Below are positions 49,560 to 58,811 of a DNA stretch of 64,000 nucleotides, piece by piece. The stretch is from an uncultured Alistipes sp. (GTDB lineage: Bacteria > Bacteroidota > Bacteroidia > Bacteroidales > Rikenellaceae), in NCBI GenBank assembly GCA_910576555.1, contig CAJTIY010000002.1:1-64000 (forward strand), read 5' to 3'. The position numbers and the translations under genes are program-made. How positions within the stretch are numbered: position 1 is the stretch's first letter; each line of letters starts with the position of its first letter. Below the pieces are notes generated by a model. The model had not been told where the DNA came from, did no database searches, and worked only from the letters and a program-made list of their open reading frames with translations.

Positions 49560-52433
49560 TCAATGCGCCTCGAGCCAGTTGGCTCCGACGCCGCAGTCGG
49601 CCAGCAGGCGCACCTTGAGCGCGGCCGCGGCCTCCATGCTCTCGGTGACGATCCGCGCGACGCGCTCCTGCTCCTCGCGCAGCGTGTCGACCACCAGTTC
49701 GTCGTGCACCTGCAGGATCACCCGCGAGCGGATCCCTTCGGCCGCGAAGCGGTGCGAGACGGCGATCATGGCGATCTTCATGATGTCGGCCGCCGAGCCC
49801 TGAATGGGCGCATTGACAGCGTTGCGTTCGGCCAGACCGCGCGCCACGGCATTGCGCGACGCGATGTCGTTGAGGTAGCGGCGGCGGCCGAAGATCGTGG
49901 CCACATAGCCGTCGCGGCGGGCCTCGTCGACCACGCGCTCCATATACTCCCGCACCTTCGGATAGGACGCGAAATAGCCGTCGATAAGCTCTTTGGCCTC
50001 CTTGCGCGGAATTTCGAGCCGCTGGCTCAAGCCGAAGGCCGAAATGCCGTAGATGATGCCGAAATTGGCCGTCTTGGCACGCCGGCGCTCCTCGGCCGTC
50101 ACCTCGGCGATCGGCTTGCCGAAGAGCTTCGCCGCTGTGGCGGCATGCACGTCCTCGCCGTGCGCGAAGGCCGCGATGAGCGACTCGTCGCCCGAAAGGT
50201 GGGCCATCAGCCGCAGCTCGACCTGACTGTAGTCGGCCGAGAGCAGCACGTGGTCGTCGTCCGAGGGGATGAAGGCTTCGCGGATGCGGCGCCCCATCTC
50301 GTCGCGCACGGGGATGTTCTGCAGGTTGGGGTTCGTCGACGAGAGACGCCCCGTGGCCGTCACGGCTTGGTTGAAGGAGGTATGGATGCGGCCCGTACGC
50401 CGATTGACCAGCTGGGGCAGCGCCTCGACATAGGTCGAAAGGAGCTTCTTCACGCCCCGGTATTCGAGCACGAGGTCGACGATGCGGTGCTTGTGCGCGA
50501 AGCTCTGGAGGTACTCCTCGTCGGTGCAGAACTGCTTCGTCTTGGTCATCTTGGGCTTCTCGGCGATGCGCATCTTGCCGAAGAGCACCTCGCCCAGCTG
50601 CCGGGTCGAGTTGATGTTGAGCGACGGCTCGCCCGCCTCGTCGCGGATGGCGTTCTCCAGCATCCCGAGCTTGCGGTTGAGCTCGACGGCATACTCCGCG
50701 AGCGCCGCCGTATCGATGCGCACCCCCGCCTCCTCGATCTCGGCCAGCACGTCGATCATCGGCTCCTCGATGTCGAAATAGAGGTCGTGCAGCCCGATCC
50801 GCTCGACCATCGGGTAGAGCACGTGTTTGAGCTGCAGCGTGATGTCGGCGTCCTCCGCGGCATACTCCTTCACGCGTTCGACGCCCACCAGATCCATCGT
50901 CAGCTGTTTCGACCCCTTGCCGATCAGCGTCTCGATCTCGATGGGCTTGTAATCGAGGTAGCGCTCGGCCAGCGCGTTCATGTTGTGGCGCGACTCGGGA
51001 TCGAGCAGGTAGTGGAGGATCATCGTGTCGTACTTGCGGCCCCGGAGCTCGATGCCGATGCGGCGCAGCACCATGAGGTCGAACTTGACGTTCTGTCCGA
51101 TCTTGGCGATCGCCTCGTTCTCGAACAGCGGCTTCACGATGGCGGCGTACTCCGCCGTCGTCGCCTCGGCGAAGGGCACGTACCACGCCTCGCGGGGCTT
51201 CACGGCGAGCGACATACCCACGATGCGGTCGTTGAACAGGTCGAAGCCCGTGGTCTCCGTATCGAAGCAGAACTCGGGATAGGTCGCGATCTCTGCCACC
51301 GTCTCGCGCAGCTGCTCCGCGCTTTCGACGAGCGTATAGCGGTGGGGCACCGTGAGGGCCGTGCGGAGCGGTTTCGGCTCTTCCTCCCCCTCCGCCTCGG
51401 GGACCGGCGCTGCGGCGGGTTCCTCCGCGACGGCCGGTCCGGCGAACAGGTCGCCCTGACCCGCGAGGGCCGCCTTCCGGGCCGCCGCCGACTTGGCGCG
51501 GGCCACCTCCGCGAGCTGCGTCTGCGCCTCCTGACGGGGTGCGTCGGAGAGCGGCTCGGCCGGCGCGAGGTTGGCCAGATCGTTCAGAAACGCCTTGAAG
51601 TCGAGTTCGGCAAAGAGCGCCCGCAGCGCATCGATGCGGGGTTCGCAGACCGTGAGCTCCTCGGCCCGGAACTCGATCGGAACGTCGAGCCGGATCGTCG
51701 TGAGCCGCTTGGCCAGCCGGAGCCGATCGCCCCACTCGGCGATCCGCTCGCCCTGCTTGCCCTTGATGCGGTCCGCATTTTCGAGGATGCGCTCCACCGT
51801 GCCCCATTCGCGCACGAGTTTGCAGGCGCTCTTCTCGCCGATGCCCGGCACGCCGGGGATGTTGTCCGAAGCGTCGCCCCACAGCGCCAGCATGTCGCGC
51901 ACGAGCACCGGATCGTCGAAGCCGTAGCGCTCGCGGATCGCCGCGCGGTCGACGATCTCGATCGCCCCGTCGGCGCCCTTCTGCTTGTAGATCTTGCAGT
52001 TGTCGCGCACGAGCTGCCCGTAGTCCTTGTCGGGGGTCACCATGAAGACCTCGTAACCCGCCTCGGCGCCCTTCTGCGAGAGGGTGCCGATCACGTCGTC
52101 GGCCTCGAAGCCCTCGACCTCCAGAATCGGGATGCACATCGCCTCGAGCACCCGCTTGACGTAGGGTACCGAGAGGATGATATCCTCCGGGGTCTCGCTC
52201 CGGTTGGCCTTGTATTCGGGAAAGAGTTCGCGGCGGAAGCTGCCGCCCTTCGGATCGAACGCCACGCCCAGCAGGTCGGGGCGCTCGCGCTTCTGGATGT
52301 CGCGCAGGAACTTCACGAAGCCGAACACCACCGAGGTGTTCATGCCCGCGCGGTTGCGCATCGGACGCCCCAAGAAGGCATAGTAATACTTGAAGAGCAA
52401 CGCGTAAGCGTCGACAAGAAACAGTTTTTTCAT
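49560..52433 (-). CDS. polA: DNA polymerase I
   Basis: A 957-residue family A polymerase for repair and Okazaki-fragment processing. Residues 1-290 form the 5'-3' exonuclease ('MKKLFLVDAYALLFKYYYAF', 'GFEADDVIGTLSQKG'). An Ala/Glu/Pro-rich linker follows, then an intact 3'-5' proofreading domain ('FCFDTETTGFD', 'VKFDLMVLRRIG'), then the polymerase with motif A 'LLSADYSQVELRLMAHL', the O-helix 'RRRAKTANFGIIYGISAFG' and motif C 'LQVHDELVVD'. The ATG at 52433 is the conserved start; an Arg-rich in-frame extension to 52613 is not. Confidence 0.97.
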   Translation of the reverse strand: MKKLFLVDAYALLFKYYYAFLGRPMRNRAGMNTSVVFGFVKFLRDIQKRERPDLLGVAFDPKGGSFRRELFPEYKANRSETPEDIILSVPYVKRVLEAMCIPILEVEGFEADDVIGTLSQKGAEAGYEVFMVTPDKDYGQLVRDNCKIYKQKGADGAIEIVDRAAIRERYGFDDPVLVRDMLALWGDASDNIPGVPGIGEKSACKLVREWGTVERILENADRIKGKQGERIAEWGDRLRLAKRLTTIRLDVPIEFRAEELTVCEPRIDALRALFAELDFKAFLNDLANLAPAEPLSDAPRQEAQTQLAEVARAKSAAARKAALAGQGDLFAGPAVAEEPAAAPVPEAEGEEEPKPLRTALTVPHRYTLVESAEQLRETVAEIATYPEFCFDTETTGFDLFNDRIVGMSLAVKPREAWYVPFAEATTAEYAAIVKPLFENEAIAKIGQNVKFDLMVLRRIGIELRGRKYDTMILHYLLDPESRHNMNALAERYLDYKPIEIETLIGKGSKQLTMDLVGVERVKEYAAEDADITLQLKHVLYPMVERIGLHDLYFDIEEPMIDVLAEIEEAGVRIDTAALAEYAVELNRKLGMLENAIRDEAGEPSLNINSTRQLGEVLFGKMRIAEKPKMTKTKQFCTDEEYLQSFAHKHRIVDLVLEYRGVKKLLSTYVEALPQLVNRRTGRIHTSFNQAVTATGRLSSTNPNLQNIPVRDEMGRRIREAFIPSDDDHVLLSADYSQVELRLMAHLSGDESLIAAFAHGEDVHAATAAKLFGKPIAEVTAEERRRAKTANFGIIYGISAFGLSQRLEIPRKEAKELIDGYFASYPKVREYMERVVDEARRDGYVATIFGRRRYLNDIASRNAVARGLAERNAVNAPIQGSAADIMKIAMIAVSHRFAAEGIRSRVILQVHDELVVDTLREEQERVARIVTESMEAAAALKVRLLADCGVGANWLEAH

Positions 52434-52548
52434 CGGATGAAGTTGCGTCGTTTTCTTCGTTGGGCGCCGATCCGACCCGCTCCCGCCCGGGAGCGTCGCA
52501 TCCCGCCTCGGAGCCCCGGCCCTCCCCGGGCGCGCACCGGCCGGCGGA

Positions 52549-53001
52549 TCAGTCGTTGTCCTCGGCGAACCACTCGGCGAACGAGGTCGCCGTCTCGTGC
52601 AGGCGGAGCGCATGGAGCGCGACCCCCTCGGGCAGCCGGCGGCGAATGCGCCGCGCGAAATCGTCGAGCATGTTCTCGCACGTGGGCTGGTAATCGACCC
52701 GCACGATGTTGCCGAAGCGTCGGGCGAGCGTCTCGCCCAGTGACTCGTTCGCCGTCGAGCGGCGCAACACGAAAGCGTGGTCGAAGCGCGCGACGATCTC
52801 CTCGTGCACGATGCGCTTCAGCACCCCGAAGTCCAGCACCATGCCGCACTTGGGATCGCCCTCCGTCGTCGAAGGACGCCCCTTGACCGTCACGAACAGG
52901 CGGTAGGAGTGTCCGTGGATCTCGCGGCAGGGGCCGTCGTAGCCGTCGAGGGCATGCGCCGCCTCGAACGAGAACTCTTTGGTCAGTCTGATCGTTGCCA
53001 T
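52549..53001 (-). CDS. queD: 6-carboxy/6-pyruvoyl-tetrahydropterin synthase (QueD-like)
   Basis: A 150-residue enzyme converting dihydroneopterin triphosphate, the FolE product, to 6-carboxytetrahydropterin for queuosine. Zinc ligands are in 'FEAAHAL' and 'IHGHSYRL', the catalytic Cys in 'GPCREIHGHSY', and 'HETATSFAEWF' closes the domain. The start at 53001 is 5 nt from a TATCTTTG element; six extra codons upstream (to 53019) would run into the promoter. Confidence 0.92.
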   Translation of the reverse strand: MATIRLTKEFSFEAAHALDGYDGPCREIHGHSYRLFVTVKGRPSTTEGDPKCGMVLDFGVLKRIVHEEIVARFDHAFVLRRSTANESLGETLARRFGNIVRVDYQPTCENMLDDFARRIRRRLPEGVALHALRLHETATSFAEWFAEDND

Positions 53002-53006
53002 GTGCG

Positions 53007-53014
53007 CAAAGATA
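53007..53014 (-). promoter_or_regulatory. -7 element (TATCTTTG) of queD
   Basis: The minus strand reads GAATATCTTTGCGCACATG; the element ends 5 nt before the start codon. Confidence 0.65.
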
Positions 53015-53094
53015 TTCATTTAATGCGAAAGACGAAACGGTTTCCGCCCTTTTTCGCCCCGCAGCGGAGGCCGCACGCCGTCGGACGAACGAAT

Positions 53095-53130
53095 GAAAGG
53101 GGTACCCGGCTTGCACCGGATACCCCTTTC
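53095..53130 (-). terminator. Terminator of the lipoprotein operon
   Basis: Arms AAAGGGGTA..CCGG and CCGG.TACCCCTTT (53096-53109 with 53114-53128) form a long stem with one bulge, about 26 nt past the last lipoprotein stop. Confidence 0.55.
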
Positions 53131-53155
53131 GTCCTGCTCGTTACGAGCCCCCTTC

Positions 53156-53647
53156 CTACCGCTTCGGAGTCCCCAGCGGGCCTTCGAAATCGCAGTAGAA
53201 CGACTTGCCGTCGGGCAGCGTGATGTCGAGCTTCACCCGGTAGCGATCGCCCTCCGGGTTCGACACGTAGGCCGTACCGCCCTTCGGCTTGCGGAAGCGC
53301 GAATAGTAATGGACCGGATCCTCGTAGACGAAGATGTAGTCGTCGTTGTGGTAGAGGCGGTCGAGCGACACCTCGCTCCCGGTGAAGACATCGGCCAGCG
53401 CGAAGTAGAAATAGGAGGTGAGCTGTCCGTCGGACTTCACCAGCGGCGAAAAGACGAACGAGACGGATCCCTCGTTCCGCTCGCAGTAAGCCTGATGGAT
53501 CGGATACTCCTTCCCATCGAACGAGTAGGTGCCGAGCACCTCGCCGGCGTGCGAGCCGTTCCCGTCGTCGTCGCTGCATGCCGCGGCGCCCAGCAGCGCG
53601 CAAAGCGCGAAGGCCGACGCCCGTAACAGATTCTTGATGCGTTCCAT
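53156..53647 (-). CDS. Hypothetical lipoprotein
   Basis: A 163-residue lipoprotein (lipobox 'LLGAAAC', Cys24, followed by the Asp-rich 'SDDDGNG'). The body is beta-rich ('GEVLGTYSFDGKEYPIHQAY', 'TSYFYFALADVF', 'YRVKLDITLPDGKSFYCDF'), like small extracytoplasmic beta-barrel or sandwich folds. It is last of three consecutive lipoprotein genes, 11 bp behind the 469-residue one. The acidic residues after the Cys resemble the lipoprotein export signal for the cell surface in Bacteroidota. Confidence 0.8.
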   Translation of the reverse strand: MERIKNLLRASAFALCALLGAAACSDDDGNGSHAGEVLGTYSFDGKEYPIHQAYCERNEGSVSFVFSPLVKSDGQLTSYFYFALADVFTGSEVSLDRLYHNDDYIFVYEDPVHYYSRFRKPKGGTAYVSNPEGDRYRVKLDITLPDGKSFYCDFEGPLGTPKR

Positions 53648-53658
53648 GTTCGTCCGAT

Positions 53659-55068
53659 TTACTTTACTACGGTGACCTTACCCTTGTAATAGCCGCCGAA
53701 GACGGGCTCCTGCGTCGCGGGACCGGTGCTCTTCATGGCCCGGAACTCGATCACGGCCTGTGCGGGCGACTGGCTCTCGTCGAGCTTCACGGAGATGCTG
53801 CCCAGCGCGCCGATCGCCGCGCTCATGTTGTTCCACGTATTGTCCTCGAAGACGATCGCCGCAGCGTCGTCCTGCGAGAAGCCGATCAGCGTTCCGTCGT
53901 AGACCGAATTGCCGATGGTGGGGTGCACGGGCGAATACTCGAGACGCACGAACTCCGAAACCCAGTTGTTGTCGAAATCCTCGATGTCCGTCACGCCGCG
54001 GTCGCAGGTGATCCAGACCGAGTGCTTGGCGGCGTTGCGCTGGTCGATGATGACCGAACCGATCTCCTCCTGCGCCAAGCCGGCATAGCCGTACTCGTTG
54101 GCCTTCGTCGCAGCGGCGAAGGGCTCGCACACGCCGGAGTAACGGAGCTTGAAATTGTAGGAGCCGAGGCCGCGGATGTCGAGCTCGACGGTGAACTTGC
54201 CCGCCGTGCCGCCGCTCCGGGTCACGGTGAAGGTACCCGTGGCGCCGCCCAGATCGCCGTTGGAGATCCGATGGGTGATGTTGTTGCCGTCGACGCTGTT
54301 CAGGTCGATGCGGATCTCGAACGGACGCGACACCGACGCGATGTCGTACTGCTCGCCGATCATCAGCGACTCGTCGAAATAGAGGCTCGCGCAGCTCGTC
54401 ACGCCGCTCGGGATGTACTCCGTGGGATCGAGCCCCGAGAGGTCGGCGGGCGTGAAGTAGAGGTAGGAGCCCTCCTCCGCATCGGTGTAGTAGGCCGACT
54501 TGATCTCGCGCACCTCGTCGATCTCCATGTAGTTGTCGGGACGCAGCTCGGCGTCGTAGTCGAAGGGAGCCTTCGCGTGGAAGGCATACTTCCGACCGTC
54601 GAGGAGCGTGGAGGAGAGGGTGACCTGCAGCTCGCCGGCGGCATAGCCCACCTTCAGCTTGGCGTTATCGACGATGCCGGAGGCCGTGTCGGGCGTGAGC
54701 TCGGCATAGGGTTCGTCCCAGCCGAAACAGTAGTTGACGATCTGGAGCATGCCCTCCGACGGCGCGGCGAGCAGATCGACTGTCTTGTTGAGGAAGTCGG
54801 GCGTCAGACCTACGCAGAGCGTCTCTTCGGCCGACAGCACCTCCTCGCCGACGAGTCCCTCCTCGGGCGTCGCATAGAGGAAGATCATGTTGTAGTCTCC
54901 GAAATACATCGCGTAGAACGACTTGAGTTCGAGCGTCCGGTCGCCCACCGTCACCTCGGTCGGCAGATCGACCGGCGGCTTCGGGGCGTCGTTGTCGTCG
55001 TTGCAGGCGCCCAGCAGCAGTGCGGCAGCCGAAGCGACGAGTGCGGACAGAAATCCGATTTTTTTCAT
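53659..55068 (-). CDS. Hypothetical surface lipoprotein
   Basis: A 469-residue lipoprotein (lipobox 'LLLGAC', Cys21, then 'NDDNDAP', a probable surface-export signal). The mature part appears to hold two or three similar beta domains ('EVTVGDRTLELKSFYAMYFG', 'GTFTVTRSGGTAGKFTVEL', 'YSPVHPTIGNSVYDGTLIGF'). No catalytic motif is recognised. It is the middle gene of the three-lipoprotein operon. Confidence 0.78.
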   Translation of the reverse strand: MKKIGFLSALVASAAALLLGACNDDNDAPKPPVDLPTEVTVGDRTLELKSFYAMYFGDYNMIFLYATPEEGLVGEEVLSAEETLCVGLTPDFLNKTVDLLAAPSEGMLQIVNYCFGWDEPYAELTPDTASGIVDNAKLKVGYAAGELQVTLSSTLLDGRKYAFHAKAPFDYDAELRPDNYMEIDEVREIKSAYYTDAEEGSYLYFTPADLSGLDPTEYIPSGVTSCASLYFDESLMIGEQYDIASVSRPFEIRIDLNSVDGNNITHRISNGDLGGATGTFTVTRSGGTAGKFTVELDIRGLGSYNFKLRYSGVCEPFAAATKANEYGYAGLAQEEIGSVIIDQRNAAKHSVWITCDRGVTDIEDFDNNWVSEFVRLEYSPVHPTIGNSVYDGTLIGFSQDDAAAIVFEDNTWNNMSAAIGALGSISVKLDESQSPAQAVIEFRAMKSTGPATQEPVFGGYYKGKVTVVK

Positions 55069-55119
55069 GATATGGTTGTTTTTTCGATGAATGAATGCTT
55101 TGCTATTCGGAACGAACGT

Positions 55120-56310
55120 TTACCGGTAGAGTTCGAAATCGGCCATCTCGAAGGTTCCCGTGATGCGGTTGGGCCGCTCGCTGTAGTCGGTCAGCGACAC
55201 CTCGAAGGTGTGTTTGCGGCCGTCGCGGCGCACCTTGACCGAACCGTTCCACTTCAGCTGATCGGCCGGAACGCCGTCCTCGCCGACATAACCGCCCCAC
55301 ACGCAGGCATATTCGGTCAGCTCGCCGCCCCTCAGGCAACGGTACCAGCAGCCGGCCGGCTGGGTGAAGAGCCCCGGGATACCCGGACGCGCGCGGAAAG
55401 GAACCAGATCCTCGCGGTAGAAGGCCGTCGTACCGGCAGCGTTGCGCAGCAGCTCGTACTCGCCCGCGGGAACACCGTCCGCCTCGCTCGCCGACGGGTC
55501 GACCATCAGATCGAGCTGCAGCATGCGTCCCTCGCCCGAGTGGGGGTAACGGTCGGCGAGGTCGACCCCCGCTTCGGCCAGAATGACCCGGAAGACGTTG
55601 ACGCCGGCATATCCGAACGACAGCTTGTCGTTCTCCAGACGCATCTGCGTGAAATGCGCCGCACCGTCGAGTTGCAGATCGCCCGTCAGCGTGGTCTGAG
55701 GCCGCTGCTCCTCGCTGCGGTCGATCGCCTCGAGTGCGCCCCGGAAGGTGAAGTTACGCTGCAGGTAACTCGTGCCGACCAGCGTTCCGCGGATCTCGAA
55801 CGTGCCGTCGCCGTTGCGCGCGATCGTGAAGCCCTTCTCGTTGAGCAGGTCGGGGACGAGCTCCGAGCTTCCGGCCGCCAACTCGCAGAAGAACGAGTTG
55901 ATGGGCATCTCGACGATCCCCGTAGGCAGGTCGATCCGCGCGATATCGCCCCAGAGGAAGGTTCCGACGGAGAAATCGCCCGTCGAGGAGGCGCTGTTGT
56001 AGGTGCCGACCAGTTTGTTCGGATCGAGCTCCTCGCTCGGCGCGGTGTTGAACGCCAGCTGCATGAAGCAGCCGGGACCTACGGGGAAACCCGCATCGTC
56101 GACCGTCACATCCTCGGTCATGAGGATCAGCTCCCACAGATCGGAGTTGTCGCTCACCTCGGCACCGTAGTAGACCAGATTCGACTGCGTGAAGACGATC
56201 TGCTCCGCAGCCGGCTCCACATAGCGGAACGGCTCCTTCGAATCGTCGTCGCCGCACGCGCTCGACGCCACCAGCGCCGACACGCACAAAAAACGAAATA
56301 ATCTTCTCAT
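55120..56310 (-). CDS. Hypothetical surface lipoprotein
   Basis: A 396-residue lipoprotein (lipobox 'VASSAC', then 'GDDDSKEP'). The beta-rich body includes 'GTYNSASSTGDFSVGTFLWG', 'GEGRMLQLDLMV' and a C-terminal 'RITGTFEMADFELYR' strand. Style and composition match the neighbouring 469-residue protein, suggesting duplication. It is the first gene of the operon. The ATG at 56310 is used; an ATG two codons earlier is possible. Confidence 0.78.
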   Translation of the reverse strand: MRRLFRFLCVSALVASSACGDDDSKEPFRYVEPAAEQIVFTQSNLVYYGAEVSDNSDLWELILMTEDVTVDDAGFPVGPGCFMQLAFNTAPSEELDPNKLVGTYNSASSTGDFSVGTFLWGDIARIDLPTGIVEMPINSFFCELAAGSSELVPDLLNEKGFTIARNGDGTFEIRGTLVGTSYLQRNFTFRGALEAIDRSEEQRPQTTLTGDLQLDGAAHFTQMRLENDKLSFGYAGVNVFRVILAEAGVDLADRYPHSGEGRMLQLDLMVDPSASEADGVPAGEYELLRNAAGTTAFYREDLVPFRARPGIPGLFTQPAGCWYRCLRGGELTEYACVWGGYVGEDGVPADQLKWNGSVKVRRDGRKHTFEVSLTDYSERPNRITGTFEMADFELYR

Positions 56311-56720
56311 ATGCATAAATTTACAAAAAATCCGCAACAAACAACAGTAAGTACCCCGGAGACGTCGTGTCCCCCGATCGGATGAAGTAGTATGTTATCG
56401 AAACCCCGTCGACGGAGAGGAAACGGAACCGGTGCGCCACGACCGCTGCGTTTCATCGTCGAACTCGCGGACAAGATACGAAAAAATTCCTTGCCGCCCA
56501 ACCCTTATTCCGCCTGCGGAATGCAGGACCGATCCGACGTTTGCGCCGAAAACGGAATAAAACGCTGGCAATCAACCAAAAGAACCGATCGTCCCTTCGC
56601 ATCGACCGTCCGAAGCCGCATCCCCGTCGATGAGAAATATACAGCCTGTTCACAAACGCCGAAACGGAACGACGAGGCGATCGAAAGCCATCGTCGTTCC
56701 GTTTCGGCGTTTCCGCGGGA
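56311..56720. other. Intergenic region with a 21-bp hairpin; no gene seen
   Basis: The region between sppA and the lipoprotein operon. A perfect 21-bp inverted repeat (56655-56675 with 56691-56711) has a loop that can pair further (GGC/GCC). It lies 10 bp past the sppA stop and has no T-run, so it may stabilise the 3' end rather than terminate. The promoter of the lipoprotein operon should lie at 56320-56400. Confidence 0.6.
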
Positions 56721-58496
56721 TTACTCCACGAGCAGGCGGCGGGGTTCGTACATCACGATACCCTGCTGCGAGAGGGCCTCCTTCACCTGACGGTATTCGC
56801 CCATCATCGTGCCCAGCTCCGAGCGTTCGAACGCCGCCGCAATCCGCATGTTGAGCGACGCCATGAAGGCGGCGAAACCCGAGGGAGGCTCGACGGCCTC
56901 CGTCACCCGGAAATCGTCGCCCAGACCCGCCTTGTCGGCAGCCACGGCGATCGCCGCCTTCAGGCCGCCGTATCCGTCGATCAGACCGATCTCCAGCGCA
57001 TCGGCGCCCGACCAGACGCGGCCGCCGGCGATCTCGAGCACCCGCTCGATGGGCAGGTTGCGGCCTTCGGCGACATAGGTCGTGAAGGTGTCGTAGACCT
57101 TGTCCACGCCGCGCATGATCGCGGCGCGCTCGACCGCCGTGAGGGGGGCGATGGCGCCCATGCCCGCCGAGCGGTTGCTCTTCACGCCGTCGAGCGTGAT
57201 GCCCAGCTTGTTCTTCAGCGCATCGGGCGTGTAGAGGTACATGCCGAAGACGCCGATCGACCCCGTGAGCGTCATCCGGTCGGCCACGATCGCATCGGCC
57301 GGACAGGAGATGTAGTAACCGCCGCTGGCCGCATAATCGCCCATCGAGACGATGACCGGCTTCTCGGCCTTGAGCAGCTGGATCTCGCGCCAGATCACGT
57401 CGGAAGCCAGCGCGCTGCCGCCCGGCGAGTTGACGCGCAGCACGACGGCCTTCACCCGCTCGTCCTCGCGCACGTCGCGCAGCGTCGCGGCCAGCGTATT
57501 GCCGTAGACATCCTTGCCCGAACCCTCGCCGTCGACGATCCCGCCGTCGGCATAGACCACCGTCACGCGGTCGGCGCCGAAGCTCCGGTTGTCGGTCGCC
57601 TGTCCGGCGTAGTCGCCCAGCGACACGAAGGCGAATTCGTCGTCGGCGTCCCGTTCGGCGCCCAGCTCATCAAACACATCCTCCATCTGATCCTCGTAGA
57701 GCAGCCCGTCGACGAAGCCGTGCTCGAGCGCCTCCTCGGGCAGCGTCACCTCCAGATCGTCGGTCAGACGCTTCATCGTCGCGGCATCGATGCCGCGCGA
57801 GGCGCATACGGCCTCCGAGACGGTCTCCCACATCGAGTCGACGAGCTCCTGCATCTGACGGCGGTTGGCGTCGGACATCTTCGTGAGGATGTAGGGCTCC
57901 ACGGCGCTCTTGTAGGTGCAGACCGTCGGGCGGAAGACCTCGGCCTTCAGGTCGAGCTTGTCGAGCAGCCCCTTGTAGAACATCAGATTGAAGGCGAAGC
58001 CCGACCAGTCGAGCCCCCCTTCGGGCTGGATGTAGACCGCATCGGCCACCGAGGCGAGGTAGTAGCCCCCCTGCGAATAGGTCTCGGCGTAGGCGACGAC
58101 GAACTTGCCGCTCGCGCGGAACTCGTCGATCGCCGCACGGATCTCCTCCAGCTGCGCCGAACCGACGGAGCCGCCCCCCATGCCGAGCCGCAGGTAGATG
58201 CCCTGAATGCGGTCGTCCGTCGCGGCGGCATCGAGCGCCCGCAGGATGTCGAACATCGTGAGCTCCTTCGTCACACGGAAGGTCAGCGGATCGAGCCCGC
58301 CCAGCGGATCGGACGACGGGGAGTCGACGATCGCCTCCGAAAGATCGATCTTCAGGATCGACTTGTCCGGCACGACCGCCGTGCGCTCCATCGATCCCGC
58401 GATGCCGAGGAGCAGCACGATCCACAGAAAAAAGACCGCGAACGTGCCCACCACGAAGGCGAGCAGACCGGCCAGAAACATTTTGATGAAGTTCAT
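56721..58496 (-). CDS. sppA: Signal peptide peptidase SppA, 67K type
   Basis: A 591-residue membrane-anchored serine protease that degrades cleaved signal peptides. It has an N-terminal transmembrane helix ('MFLAGLLAFVVGTFAVFFLW') and two tandem S49 domains. The general-base Lys lies in 'FYKGLLDKLDLKAEVFRPTV' (first domain) and the nucleophile Ser in 'GDYAASGGYYISCPAD' (second), as in E. coli SppA. The ATG at 58496 was chosen for the membrane anchor. Confidence 0.96.
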   Translation of the reverse strand: MNFIKMFLAGLLAFVVGTFAVFFLWIVLLLGIAGSMERTAVVPDKSILKIDLSEAIVDSPSSDPLGGLDPLTFRVTKELTMFDILRALDAAATDDRIQGIYLRLGMGGGSVGSAQLEEIRAAIDEFRASGKFVVAYAETYSQGGYYLASVADAVYIQPEGGLDWSGFAFNLMFYKGLLDKLDLKAEVFRPTVCTYKSAVEPYILTKMSDANRRQMQELVDSMWETVSEAVCASRGIDAATMKRLTDDLEVTLPEEALEHGFVDGLLYEDQMEDVFDELGAERDADDEFAFVSLGDYAGQATDNRSFGADRVTVVYADGGIVDGEGSGKDVYGNTLAATLRDVREDERVKAVVLRVNSPGGSALASDVIWREIQLLKAEKPVIVSMGDYAASGGYYISCPADAIVADRMTLTGSIGVFGMYLYTPDALKNKLGITLDGVKSNRSAGMGAIAPLTAVERAAIMRGVDKVYDTFTTYVAEGRNLPIERVLEIAGGRVWSGADALEIGLIDGYGGLKAAIAVAADKAGLGDDFRVTEAVEPPSGFAAFMASLNMRIAAAFERSELGTMMGEYRQVKEALSQQGIVMYEPRRLLVE

Positions 58497-58606
58497 GATT
58501 CCTATCGTATTGATTTCGTTATTCGTCGCAAGGGCCGCACGTGCGCGCGGCATCCCGATCTATAAATAGGTGCGAAGCGAGCGAGACGGCTGTCCGAATT
58601 CTGCTA

Positions 58607-58636
58607 CAAAGATAAAAAATATCTTCGCAAAACAAA
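58607..58636 (-). promoter_or_regulatory. Promoter of sppA
   Basis: On the minus strand TTTG (58633-58636), an 18-bp spacer and TATCTTTG (58607-58614) precede sppA by about 110 nt. Confidence 0.65.
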
Positions 58637-58699
58637 TAAAATTTATCGTTTTTCGATATAATTACGCAAAAATCGCTACTAAAAACAGGAAAAATCCGT

Positions 58700-58707
58700 T
58701 ATATTTG
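58700..58707 (+). promoter_or_regulatory. -7 element (TATATTTG) of mrp
   Basis: The sequence 'CGTTATATTTGCGTAT' lies about 105 nt before mrp. It is divergent from the sppA promoter. Confidence 0.6.
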
Positions 58708-58811
58708 CGTATCGATTCGTCCGCGGCACGGTTGCGGGCGCATTCGGGAGCCCCGCAGGGGCCCCTCCCGATCGGAAGACGCCCTCCCCGAAGCCCGACG
58801 CACGGACCGAA

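Noticed and set aside
48885..52886. 1333-codon plus-strand open frame opposite polA
   Set aside because: Antisense shadow of polA, queD and the DUF1848 start; composition is Arg/Glu/Val/His-rich and nothing is recognisable.
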